DNA of 56,650 bases from an uncultured Porphyromonadaceae bacterium (GTDB lineage Bacteria > Bacteroidota > Bacteroidia > Bacteroidales > Muribaculaceae). The translations under genes were made by a program, and so were the position numbers. Positions 43,560-52,169 of this stretch are shown here, one piece after another; position 1 is the first letter of the stretch, and every line of letters begins with the position of its first letter. The stretch lies in assembly GCA_900545955.1 (NCBI GenBank), contig URAU01000017.1, forward strand, positions 1 to 56,650, in the 5' to 3' direction. Under the pieces are notes generated by a model that made no database searches, was not told where the DNA came from, and saw nothing but the letters and a program-made list of their open reading frames with translations.

Positions 43560-46317
43560 TATGAGGAAAAAGATTGTTTACAAATATATTACGGCGGGAA
43601 TGCTCTCTTTGGCTGCTGCCGGAGTGTCGGCGTCGCCGCTACGCGTGGTCGTCACCGATGCCGATACCGGAGTCCCTGTTGAGTTTGCCGCGATGGCACT
43701 TACGCAGGGCGACAGCAATATCGGAGCACTCACCGACGCCGAAGGGGCGTTTGCGGCCGATCCGGCCCCGGGGAAATGGATGCTCACGGTGAGCGCCGTA
43801 GGATATACCGCCGTACATCGCGAAATAAAAATCGGTGCGGACACTTCGGTTATCACGATAGCACTGAAACCGACCTACACCCAGATAGGTGAGGTAGTGG
43901 TCACGGCCCGCGAAGGACGCGGCATGACCTCGGCGTCGCTCATCGACCAGACAGCCATGCAGCATCTGCAGCCCTCGAGCTTCACCGACCTGATGGAAAT
44001 GCTCCCGGGGGCGGTGAGCAAGGATCCGGAAATGGGGAAGGCAAATCTGGCCGACCTGCGTCAGGCAAAAAATATCACACAGACCGACAACTATGCCACC
44101 TCGTCGCTCGGTACGGCCTTCGTGGTCGACGGCGTCCAGACCAATACCAACGCCGAGATGCAACAGACCGCCGACGCCACACGCGCCGACCGCCTCACCA
44201 CCGGCAAAGGAGTAGACATGCGATCCATCTCTACCGACGATATCGAGAGTGTGGAGGTAGTGCGCGGTATCGCCTCGGCCGAATATGGCGAAACCACTTC
44301 GGGACTTGTGAACATCCGCCGCAAAAGCGGTGCCTCGGCTCTGCAGGCCCGCTTCAAGGCCGATATGCAGAGCCAGCTCTTCTATGTGGGTAAGGGCGTG
44401 CAGATGCCGGTTGACGGCTGGACGATGAACTTCTCGGCCGACTATCTCGACAGCCGTATCGACCCGCGCGACAGCCGGGAGAACTTCAAGCGAGTGACGG
44501 CCTCCGTGCGCTCCAACCGCAAATGGACCTCCCCGCAGTTTATCACCACCTGGGCCAGCTCGCTCAATTATACCGGCACCTTCGAGCGCGACAAAAACGA
44601 CCCCGACCTGACCGTAAACGGCACCATCGACTATTATACCTCCGACCGCAACGCCCTGAGCTGGAACAACACCCTGGTGGTGCGCGCTCCGCTGCAGCGC
44701 TTCTTCCAGTCGTTCACGCTGACGGCCGGAATGGAATACACGACCGACCATCTGCATCAGGAAAAAACCGTGGCGTCGAGCCGCCTTTACCCCATGCCGG
44801 TGTCGACCACGCCCGGCAGCCATACAGTGGGATACCTACCGATGGTCTACGAAGCCCTGCTCGATGTGTACGGCAAGCCCTTCACGGCTGTGGTGAAGGC
44901 GTCGGGCCGGTTCCGCTGGAATCTGCCGCGCATCTCCAACTCGCTCAAGGCAGGCGTGGAATGGGATATGAGCAAGAATTTCGGCCGCGGCCAGGTCTAC
45001 GACCTTGAGCGGCCCATTACAGCCGGCAACACGGGGCGTCCGCGCGCCTTCAGCGACGTACCGGCCATGCACCAGGCCTCGGTATGGATCGAGAACGTGA
45101 GCGAGATGCACTTTGGGCGCCATATGCTTGAGTTTCAGCTCGGCCTGCGCGAGACCCAGCTGCTCCATCTCGACAGCCGCTATTACCTGCACAACCGCCC
45201 CTATCTCGATCCGCGCGTGAATCTGAAATGGACGCTCCCGTCGGCCGAGGTAGCAGGATTTCCGCTCGTGTTCGAGCTGGCCGGAGGCATAGGGCAGCAT
45301 ACCAAGATGCCCGTGGCGGCGTTTCTCTATCCCGACCCGGTCTACAACGACTATGTGGAGCTCAACTACTTCCACAACAACCCCGCCTACCGCACCATGA
45401 GTGTGCGAACTTTCGTCGACGATCCCACAAACTACGAGCTGCGCGCCGCCCGCAACCTGAAATGGGAGGTGCGCGCCGACGTGACCTATCGCGGGAACCG
45501 CCTGTCGGTCGACTATTTCCGCGAGGACATGAAAGACGCCTTCCGAATGGCGCCGCGCGTGTTCTACTACGCCTACAACCGCTACGACGCCTCGGCGTTC
45601 GATCCCGACGCCGCCGGGCGCGCTCCCCAGCTGAGCGACCTTCCCTACGAGGAGGACCGGCGCACGGCGCTTGTGGGCAGTCCCGACAATTCGTCGCGCG
45701 TGAAGAAAGAGGGCGTGGAGTTCACGTTCTCCTCGGTGCGTATACCGCTGGTGCGCACGCGCATCACCGTGAGCGGCGCGTGGCTGAAAACCGTATTGAG
45801 CAACTCGCAGGACCTGTGGTACCGCCCCGGGACCGTTGTCAACGGCCGCGAGCTGCAGCTCGTGGGTCTCTACGACGACCGCGAGGGGAGCACCTACCAG
45901 TCGTTCAACACCAACTTCACGTTCGATACCGATGTGCCGAGGCTGGGACTGAATTTTTCGGTGTCGGTTCAGAACATGTGGTTCACCTCGCAGCGTCAGC
46001 TCTGGCGCGACGGAACTCCCCACAGCTGGGTGGGTACCGACGGCACGTTGCACCCCTTCACGCCCGAGTGTCTGGACGACCCTTATCTGCGACAGCTGCA
46101 GCGCACGTACACAGCCACCTCCTTCGAGGAGCGGCGCGTGCCCGTGGCCACAACCTTCAATATCAAGGCCACCAAGAAACTCTGGAACGACCGTATCGGT
46201 ATAGCCCTCTATGTGAACCGCTTGCTGAGCATCACCCCCGACTACTACCAGTTCGGCATGCTTCAGCGCCGCTATACCTCCCCCTACTTCGGTATGGAAC
46301 TCAACCTTAAATTATGA
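43552..46317 (+). CDS. TonB-dependent outer-membrane receptor
   Basis: A 921-residue receptor. Signal peptide (to about residue 27), carboxypeptidase-regulatory-like domain (LRVVVTDADTGVPVEFAAMA, residues 29-105), plug domain beginning EVVVTAREGRG near residue 113 with LMEMLPGAVS and VEVVRGIASAEYGETTSGLV, then a long 22-strand-type barrel ending MELNLKL. It is not followed by SusD, so it is not a standard glycan Sus pair. The cargo is unknown; the ABC genes and lipoproteins downstream suggest a small ligand such as a metal chelate or cofactor. The ATG at 43552 lies in an inverted-repeat arm; the ATG at 43561 is an alternative. Its stop overlaps the next ATG by four bases. Confidence 0.9.
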   Translation: MTSMRKKIVYKYITAGMLSLAAAGVSASPLRVVVTDADTGVPVEFAAMALTQGDSNIGALTDAEGAFAADPAPGKWMLTVSAVGYTAVHREIKIGADTSVITIALKPTYTQIGEVVVTAREGRGMTSASLIDQTAMQHLQPSSFTDLMEMLPGAVSKDPEMGKANLADLRQAKNITQTDNYATSSLGTAFVVDGVQTNTNAEMQQTADATRADRLTTGKGVDMRSISTDDIESVEVVRGIASAEYGETTSGLVNIRRKSGASALQARFKADMQSQLFYVGKGVQMPVDGWTMNFSADYLDSRIDPRDSRENFKRVTASVRSNRKWTSPQFITTWASSLNYTGTFERDKNDPDLTVNGTIDYYTSDRNALSWNNTLVVRAPLQRFFQSFTLTAGMEYTTDHLHQEKTVASSRLYPMPVSTTPGSHTVGYLPMVYEALLDVYGKPFTAVVKASGRFRWNLPRISNSLKAGVEWDMSKNFGRGQVYDLERPITAGNTGRPRAFSDVPAMHQASVWIENVSEMHFGRHMLEFQLGLRETQLLHLDSRYYLHNRPYLDPRVNLKWTLPSAEVAGFPLVFELAGGIGQHTKMPVAAFLYPDPVYNDYVELNYFHNNPAYRTMSVRTFVDDPTNYELRAARNLKWEVRADVTYRGNRLSVDYFREDMKDAFRMAPRVFYYAYNRYDASAFDPDAAGRAPQLSDLPYEEDRRTALVGSPDNSSRVKKEGVEFTFSSVRIPLVRTRITVSGAWLKTVLSNSQDLWYRPGTVVNGRELQLVGLYDDREGSTYQSFNTNFTFDTDVPRLGLNFSVSVQNMWFTSQRQLWRDGTPHSWVGTDGTLHPFTPECLDDPYLRQLQRTYTATSFEERRVPVATTFNIKATKKLWNDRIGIALYVNRLLSITPDYYQFGMLQRRYTSPYFGMELNLKL

Positions 46318-47561
46318 ACAATAAATCGCTTATGAATATAAAACTACACCTGCTTGGCCGCGCTCTGGCGGTTTCGCTGCTTTCGGCGCCCTTTGGCGCA
46401 GCCATAACCTCATGTGTCGACAATTCCGATACTCAGGAAGAGGACACCATCGCCGTGGCCTTCGACAATATCTGGCCGGAGGGGATGGATCCCTCGGGCA
46501 TCCTTTCGGCTACTCTGAATCTGCGCGAACTCAATACCGGGGCCACCTACACCGTGAATCCCATGAGCAGTACGCTGGCCACGCTCCCGCTCGGCGTCTA
46601 CGACTACACCGGCAGCGTGACTGTGGCAGAAAGCCAGGGGGAGGGCGTTACGGTGGAGAAAACGCTGCGCACCGTAGGGTCGGCCATTACAATCAACGTT
46701 GCTTCGCGAGTGGCCCTTACGTGGTTCTATTCGAATCCGGGCGGTTCGCTCGTGTTTTCCGAAATCTACGCCGCAGGGTCGCCCAACGCCACGGCTACGG
46801 GCGGCTTGCGTGATAGCTACATCCGTATCTACAACAACAGCGACCGCACGGTCTATGCCGACGGCATAGGGATAGCGGAGTCGGCGTTTGTGAACTCGCG
46901 CACCAACGCTTTCGAGATCCTTACGCCGGCCAACAACCGCCAGGTGAACTTTACGGCGGCCACGATATGGGTGATTCCCGGAAGCGGCACCGACCATCCC
47001 ATCGCTCCAGGCGAATCCATCAAGATTGTCGATCAGGCAATCGACTGGAGCGCGCAGGTGGCCGGAGCTCTCGACCATACCGACGCCGATTTCGAATGGC
47101 ACGACGACAACCGCCAGGATACCGACAATCCGCAGGTGGCCGACCTCGACAAGTGGTTCTGCTATTCCAACACGATATGGATTATGTCGAACCAGTGCAA
47201 CCGCTCGTATGCTCTGGTGAAATTCCCCGAAGGGATGAGCGCCGAGACGTATCTGGCGCAGTATCATGGTGCCTATGAGTATATACACACCACAGGTGCG
47301 CAGATGACCAACGACCGCGCGTATCTTATTCCCAACGAGTGGATCCTCGACGGGGTGAACCTCAGCAACGATGTAGTATGGGTGTACGGCGCACTCGGTA
47401 ATTCCGTCGATATAAGCTATGCGAGCATATCGACCGTCGACAAGGACCCCAACCGCTTCGGACACGTGTTCCGCCGTAAGGAGGCTGCCGAAGTGGCCGG
47501 CGTCAAGGTGCTTCAGGATACCAACGATTCGCGGGCGGATTTTACTCTTGTCCATCTATAA
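46314..47561 (+). CDS. DUF4876 lipoprotein
   Basis: A 415-residue exported protein with a lipobox (AAITSC, Cys at about 34). A DUF4876-type layout follows: an N-terminal Ig-like beta domain (about 45-135), then a larger domain with GSLVFSEIYAAGSPN, which resembles lamin-tail-type beta domains, and RVYADG-like and PIAPGESIKIVDQAIDW segments. Family function is unknown. Overlap with the receptor stop (ATGA) argues that it works with the receptor at the outer membrane, perhaps as a surface ligand-capture protein, as SusD does for SusC; this role is inference. Confidence 0.8.
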   Translation: MNNKSLMNIKLHLLGRALAVSLLSAPFGAAITSCVDNSDTQEEDTIAVAFDNIWPEGMDPSGILSATLNLRELNTGATYTVNPMSSTLATLPLGVYDYTGSVTVAESQGEGVTVEKTLRTVGSAITINVASRVALTWFYSNPGGSLVFSEIYAAGSPNATATGGLRDSYIRIYNNSDRTVYADGIGIAESAFVNSRTNAFEILTPANNRQVNFTAATIWVIPGSGTDHPIAPGESIKIVDQAIDWSAQVAGALDHTDADFEWHDDNRQDTDNPQVADLDKWFCYSNTIWIMSNQCNRSYALVKFPEGMSAETYLAQYHGAYEYIHTTGAQMTNDRAYLIPNEWILDGVNLSNDVVWVYGALGNSVDISYASISTVDKDPNRFGHVFRRKEAAEVAGVKVLQDTNDSRADFTLVHL

Positions 47562-47574
47562 ATCTCGTTCAGAC

Positions 47575-49110
47575 ATGAGATTACACAATATAATTTTTGC
47601 TACTCTGCTTATTTCGGGAGCCTCTGGAGCCTCGGCTACCGCTCCGTCGGATTCCGTCGGTGCGCTTGCGCGTGTCGCGCGCATGGAGGCGCCGGTGCAG
47701 ATGCGCCCTGTAGGAGTTTTCCTGTCAAATCCCGCCGCGATGGGATTCTGGAACGATTGTTCCTACTCACGTATTGAGGCGGTAGGCTCGCTCGACCGTG
47801 CCGACCGTGCCCGCGCGGTGGAGCAGGGGAGAGGCCATACGCTCGGCAATATCCTTGCGTCATCATACATGAGGCTTTCGGAGTCGACAACCGTATGGGG
47901 CCGCGCCGGTTTTACCACCGGGCAGATCCGCGATGTGGTCTGGAACAACGCCGCCGACTACGAGCTTGTATCGCCCTACGTGTTCGGCGACTCCGTCGGG
48001 GGAAATATCCAGACTCGGCGCTATGCATTTTCCGGAGGTTATGCCGGTAGGTCGGGCCGGTGGAGCTGGGGCGCACAGGCTTCATACCGGGCCGCAATCG
48101 ATTACCGCAACCGCGACCCGCGCGACAAAATCGTGGTGTCGGACCTCAAGGTTGCCGTAGGAGGCACCCGTGCAATCGGGGAGTATGCTGTCGGACTCGG
48201 CGCCGACCTGAGGGTCTACAACCAGGAAAGCAGCGTGGAGTTCTTCAATCCCAACAACGACATCCGTGCGTATGCCATGCTTGGGCTCGGCAACGTCTAT
48301 ACTCGTTTCAGCGGGAGCAGCAACCTCGATGCCTCCTACAAGGGGCTCGGCTTCGGCGGCAGTCTTCAACTGTTTCCGCGCCGTGGTGCCGGACTGATGG
48401 CCAACGTGGAGTTCGGTTATCTGCGCATGAAGCAGGTGCTCCGCAACTACAATAATCTCGATCTGACGCGGGCCGATACCTACCGGCTTACGGCTATTGT
48501 GGCCTATACGCGCGCCGTCGGCAAATGGAGCATAGCGCCCGAACTGCGTTTCGGCGCCTCGCGCAGGCTCGGCTACGAAAATGTGTTCGGATCTACAGTC
48601 GGCAACACCTATCTGGAAATAGGCTCGCGCCGCAATTACTGGGCCGACCGGGCCGGAGCCGCAGTGGCGCTGCCGGCGATGATCGGTCTGTCGGACTGCC
48701 TCAAACTCGATTTCCGCCCGTCGGTGGAGTATGCTTATACACACACCGACTACCGGCGCCCGAACCGGGCCACGGAGATGGGTGCGTGGCGGCCTGCTCT
48801 CCGGGCAGGAGTGTCGTGGATATTCGGCCGGAATATGCTTCGCTTCGCAATGGAGGGGGCACATACGGCTGCATCCTCCCTACGCTGCAAACTCGACGGC
48901 CTCGACCCGGATTCGGCAATCGGCCGGACGGTATTGCAGAATCACGCCATGGCTTCGGCCGACGTCAATTCAGCCGGAGCCTCGCTGGCCTACGATCGGG
49001 AGTTCCCCGGCGGGATTGTCGGGGGTGTGGAGCTGCGCGGGCATCATAGCCACTACAATGCTCTCGGCAATATAAACATGGCCGAGGCTGTGGTGAGTGT
49101 GCGGTTCTGA
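47575..49110 (+). CDS. Outer-membrane beta-barrel protein, DUF6850-like
   Basis: A 511-residue protein with a signal peptide (MRLHNIIFATLLISGASGASA) and a mature part made of regularly spaced amphipathic strands with aromatic girdles (SYMRLSESTTVWGRAGF, RRYAFSGGYAGRSGRWSWGA and on), ending in EAVVSVRF with the terminal Phe common in outer-membrane barrels. The N-terminal NPAAMGFWNDCSYSRIEA resembles the start of other Bacteroidetes barrels (DUF6850 type). The frame opens earlier at 47419, but that part is antifamily; ATG 47575 starts a good signal. It follows DUF4876 by 13 bp. Confidence 0.78.
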   Translation: MRLHNIIFATLLISGASGASATAPSDSVGALARVARMEAPVQMRPVGVFLSNPAAMGFWNDCSYSRIEAVGSLDRADRARAVEQGRGHTLGNILASSYMRLSESTTVWGRAGFTTGQIRDVVWNNAADYELVSPYVFGDSVGGNIQTRRYAFSGGYAGRSGRWSWGAQASYRAAIDYRNRDPRDKIVVSDLKVAVGGTRAIGEYAVGLGADLRVYNQESSVEFFNPNNDIRAYAMLGLGNVYTRFSGSSNLDASYKGLGFGGSLQLFPRRGAGLMANVEFGYLRMKQVLRNYNNLDLTRADTYRLTAIVAYTRAVGKWSIAPELRFGASRRLGYENVFGSTVGNTYLEIGSRRNYWADRAGAAVALPAMIGLSDCLKLDFRPSVEYAYTHTDYRRPNRATEMGAWRPALRAGVSWIFGRNMLRFAMEGAHTAASSLRCKLDGLDPDSAIGRTVLQNHAMASADVNSAGASLAYDREFPGGIVGGVELRGHHSHYNALGNINMAEAVVSVRF

Positions 49111-49170
49111 CTGCCGTTTGCCGGGCTACGGTGGCTGTAATCATCGTGGCGGCCATGTTTTTTCCTGCGA

Positions 49171-49194
49171 AATGCGCTATCTTTGTAGCGCATT
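49171..49194 (+). promoter_or_regulatory. Internal promoter with palindrome across its -7 box
   Basis: TATCTTTG (49179-49186) matches the -7 consensus. It sits inside a perfect 9-bp inverted repeat, AATGCGCTA-TCTTTG-TAGCGCATT (49171-49194). A T-rich tract about 18 bp upstream may serve as -33. A protein bound to this dyad would block the ABC genes independently of the receptor genes. Confidence 0.5.
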
Positions 49195-49257
49195 ATTGAA
49201 TCCGCGCCGGATTCCGGTGTGCGGATTAGTGAAATTCAGCATTGATTGCTTAAAATT

Positions 49258-50139
49258 ATGTCATCAGTTATCTCTGTTAAAAACCTGTCGCAACGCTATG
49301 GCAAGGGGCGTGTGATTTACGAGAATCTCAGTTTCGAGGTTCCGAAAGGTCGCATTCTCGGTCTGCTTGGCAAGAACGGCACGGGCAAAACCACCACCAT
49401 CAACATTCTGATGGGATTCCTGAAGCCTCAGAGCGGCGAATGCCGCATCTTCGGCGAAGACATCACACGCATGTCGCCTCAGACGCGCAGCCGGATCGCC
49501 CTGCTGCTCGAAGGCCACGTTCAGTACGCGTTCATGACCATCAGCCAGATCGAGCGCTTCTATTCCCGCTTCTATCCCAACTGGAACAGCAAGGCTTACT
49601 ACGGGCTTATGGAAAAGCTTAAGGTGACGCCCGACCAGAAAATTTCGTCGATGAGCAACGGCCAGCGTTCGCAGGTTGCCCTCGGCCTGATTCTCGCCCA
49701 GAACGCCGACCTGCTTGTGCTCGACGATTTCTCGCTGGGTCTCGATCCGGGCTACCGCCGTCTGTTTATAGAGTATCTGCGCGATTTCGTGAAGAGCGAA
49801 GGGAAGACCGTATTCATGACCTCCCATATCATCCAGGATCTTGAACGCCTCGTCGACGACTGCATCATAATGGACTACGGACGAATCCTCACTCAGATGC
49901 CCGTCGACCAGCTGATGTCGACTCTCCGACGCTACAGCTACAGCGAGGGGAAGCTGCCCGAAGGCGAGGGGATATTCTCGCCCTGGCATACGGGCAACGA
50001 GAATGAGTTCTATTCGTTTCTTATGCCCGACGAGTTGCGGCCTATGCTCGCTGCGCAGGGGATTGCGGCAGCCGACCTCAAGGCTGAAGCGCCTGCATCG
50101 CTCGAAGATGCCTTCATCGGTCTTACCGGGCGCTATTGA
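49258..50139 (+). CDS. ABC transporter ATP-binding protein with variant Walker B
   Basis: A 293-residue ATPase of the ABC-2/YtrB-like group. Walker A GKNGTGKT (residues 38-45), signature loop SMSNGQRSQ near 132 (in place of LSGGQ), Walker B LLVLDDF (152-158), D-loop GLDPG, and H-loop TSHI near 190. The residue after the Walker B Asp156, normally the catalytic Glu, is Asp157. The C-terminal 75 residues are an extra domain. It begins 147 bp after the barrel gene with its own promoter. ATG at 49258 is chosen over a TTG at 49246. It should pair with the permease that follows. Confidence 0.92.
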   Translation: MSSVISVKNLSQRYGKGRVIYENLSFEVPKGRILGLLGKNGTGKTTTINILMGFLKPQSGECRIFGEDITRMSPQTRSRIALLLEGHVQYAFMTISQIERFYSRFYPNWNSKAYYGLMEKLKVTPDQKISSMSNGQRSQVALGLILAQNADLLVLDDFSLGLDPGYRRLFIEYLRDFVKSEGKTVFMTSHIIQDLERLVDDCIIMDYGRILTQMPVDQLMSTLRRYSYSEGKLPEGEGIFSPWHTGNENEFYSFLMPDELRPMLAAQGIAAADLKAEAPASLEDAFIGLTGRY

Positions 50140-50185
50140 TACATGAACGCAAATTTTCGAAAATTATATCGAAACCAGGATATAT

Positions 50186-50857
50186 ATGACTAAAGCTATA
50201 TTTTTAAAGGAATGGCTCAAGACCCGGAGGGTATTCTGGGTATCGCTGCTCGTGGCGGTGCTGTTCGCTGTATATGCGATAATGTGCATCCGGAGGGTGA
50301 GCACGTCACACGGCGTGGAGCACGTGTGGCTGATTATGCTGATGAAGGACCAGACTTTCATCGATGCGATAAAATACGTACCCGCACTGATCGGTATCGC
50401 CCTGGGTGTGGCCCAGATGGCCCCTGAAATGCAGCAGAAACGCCTGAAACTCACGCTTCATCTTCCCTTTCCCCAAAACCGGCTTATCGCCACGATGATC
50501 GGCACGGGTCTCGGTCAGCTGCTTGTAATTTTCCTTCTCCAGGCTCTGATTATCGGCATCTACTATCGCGGCGTGGTCACTTCGGAGATGACGTGGCATG
50601 TGATGCTGACCACTATCCCCTGGTATCTGGCCGGCTTCGACGCTTATCTCTTCACGGCTGCCACATGTCTGGAGGGCCGCTGGGGGAGAAGGATTGTTCT
50701 CGGTCTGCTCGGTCTGGGTGTTCTCGCCATCTACTTCATGCAGCCCGCTCCGCAGGCCTACAATGGGATGCTCGTCGGCGCTTTGATTTTCACATTATTG
50801 CTCATTCTGCTTTCCTCGCTTTCTGTAAATCGCTTTAAGGAGGGGCTTATAGATTGA
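50186..50857 (+). CDS. ABC-2-type permease
   Basis: A 223-residue inner-membrane protein with about six helices: an N-terminal cytoplasmic start MTKAIFLKEWLKTRRVFWVS, the typical KEW...R opening of ABC-2 permeases, then VSLLVAVLFAVYAIMCI and further hydrophobic segments, ending FKEGLID. It should form a homodimer with the ATPase encoded 46 bp upstream. ABC-2 systems usually export, or drive envelope processes, so the cluster may not be a simple importer. The next gene begins 2 bp after its stop. Confidence 0.88.
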   Translation: MTKAIFLKEWLKTRRVFWVSLLVAVLFAVYAIMCIRRVSTSHGVEHVWLIMLMKDQTFIDAIKYVPALIGIALGVAQMAPEMQQKRLKLTLHLPFPQNRLIATMIGTGLGQLLVIFLLQALIIGIYYRGVVTSEMTWHVMLTTIPWYLAGFDAYLFTAATCLEGRWGRRIVLGLLGLGVLAIYFMQPAPQAYNGMLVGALIFTLLLILLSSLSVNRFKEGLID

Positions 50858-50859
50858 TT

Positions 50860-52113
50860 ATGAAGATATTTTCACGAATAGTCCTGATTCTGGTGTCGGT
50901 GGCTGTGCTCAGCTGGTTCCTGCCATGGCTCTACGCTCTGGCCACTCCTTCGCCAGCGGGAAGTCCGTTCTGCGCTTTTTCGCCTGTAAATGGCAAATGG
51001 ATTGTCTCGCGGTCTGCTCCCGGCGAGAAGCCGGTGATACGGATTCTCGACAGCGTGGCCGCCGACGGTTCTATTCTCGGTGCTGAGATAACGCGCGAGG
51101 AGCGCGACTCGCTCGTGCCGCAGATGTTTTACAAGGAACTTCTCGCCCACGACGCTCTTCCTGAGTCGATTGCCGGAAAGGCTGTATCGGCCCACGAACT
51201 GCGCACTCACGAGCTGATGCTCAATGCCTCCTCGCGCGACGTGGTGAAGGCTCAGCCGGGTGTATGGATGATGATGGAGTCGATGCCCGTGCGCGTCGAC
51301 CTCTCGGATGCCGACCAGGTGTTCCGATTCCCCGCCGAGGGTGGCATCGAGTTTGTCGACATGGCCACCAACGAGGTGAATCCCACGCGCTCGGCGCGTT
51401 TCACCAAGGCGATGGAGCGCCGAGGATTCAAGTTCCCCGGCCGCGATTTCTCGGCCAACGTTACCTCTCGCAAGGCCTACGACGAGGGTTACCTGATGAT
51501 TGACGATGCCGCCAGGGTATTCCATGTGAAGCAGCGTGCCGGCCGGCCGTACGTGGCTCCGGTGGCGATGCCCGAGGGCGTGAAGGCCTCGAAGGTGTTC
51601 ATCCTCGAGGAGATGAACCGCGACATTCTCGGGTTCATAACCGATACGGAAAACAATGCCTATTTCCTTGAGCGTGAGGGCTACAGCGTGATGCCTCTCC
51701 CTGTCGGCAAAGTCGACCCGCGCAAGGAAAATATTCTTGTGATGGGCAATTTGTTCAACTTCACGTTCCGAATCACCAAGGGCGACACCACGCGCTGGAT
51801 TGCCGTGGAGCGTACGCCTGCGGGCTACAGCCTGCTCGGTGAGTACACCTATGTGGCCCCGCGCACCACAGCATCGGTGGTGGCCGACTACATTTTCCCT
51901 TACGTGCTGTCGTTCACCTCTACGAGCGATTCGTTGGCCTATCCGCGGCTTGGCCGCTGGAGCGCCAAGGCTCTATGGCTTAACATCGTGCTGGCTCTGG
52001 TTCTCGCCTTTGCCGTTCGTCGCCGCCGCGGTGCGCTCGCATGGTCGGGCGTAGTGCTGACGCTTGTGTGCGGTGTCTACGCCTTCATCCCGTTCATCGT
52101 GTTGCGCGACTGA
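50860..52113 (+). CDS. DUF4857 membrane-anchored protein
   Basis: A 417-residue protein with an N-terminal membrane segment (IVLILVSVAVLSWFLPWLYA), a large extracytoplasmic domain, and two membrane segments at the C terminus (about 375-415: WLNIVLALVLAFAVRRRRG and GVVLTLVCGVYAFIPFIVL). The order fits DUF4857, known beside ABC genes in Bacteroidetes. The mature domain shows six-bladed-like beta content (FCAFSPVNGKWIVSRSAPGE), but no active site is visible. The ATG at 50860 follows a good AAGGAGGGG-type ribosome site in the end of the permease gene; a TTG at 50854 is less likely. It probably forms a complex with the ABC pair. Confidence 0.8.
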   Translation: MKIFSRIVLILVSVAVLSWFLPWLYALATPSPAGSPFCAFSPVNGKWIVSRSAPGEKPVIRILDSVAADGSILGAEITREERDSLVPQMFYKELLAHDALPESIAGKAVSAHELRTHELMLNASSRDVVKAQPGVWMMMESMPVRVDLSDADQVFRFPAEGGIEFVDMATNEVNPTRSARFTKAMERRGFKFPGRDFSANVTSRKAYDEGYLMIDDAARVFHVKQRAGRPYVAPVAMPEGVKASKVFILEEMNRDILGFITDTENNAYFLEREGYSVMPLPVGKVDPRKENILVMGNLFNFTFRITKGDTTRWIAVERTPAGYSLLGEYTYVAPRTTASVVADYIFPYVLSFTSTSDSLAYPRLGRWSAKALWLNIVLALVLAFAVRRRRGALAWSGVVLTLVCGVYAFIPFIVLRD

Positions 52114-52169
52114 ACGGATATGATATATGATGTTTCAGATGTAATAAATTGAAAATAAATTATTTATAA

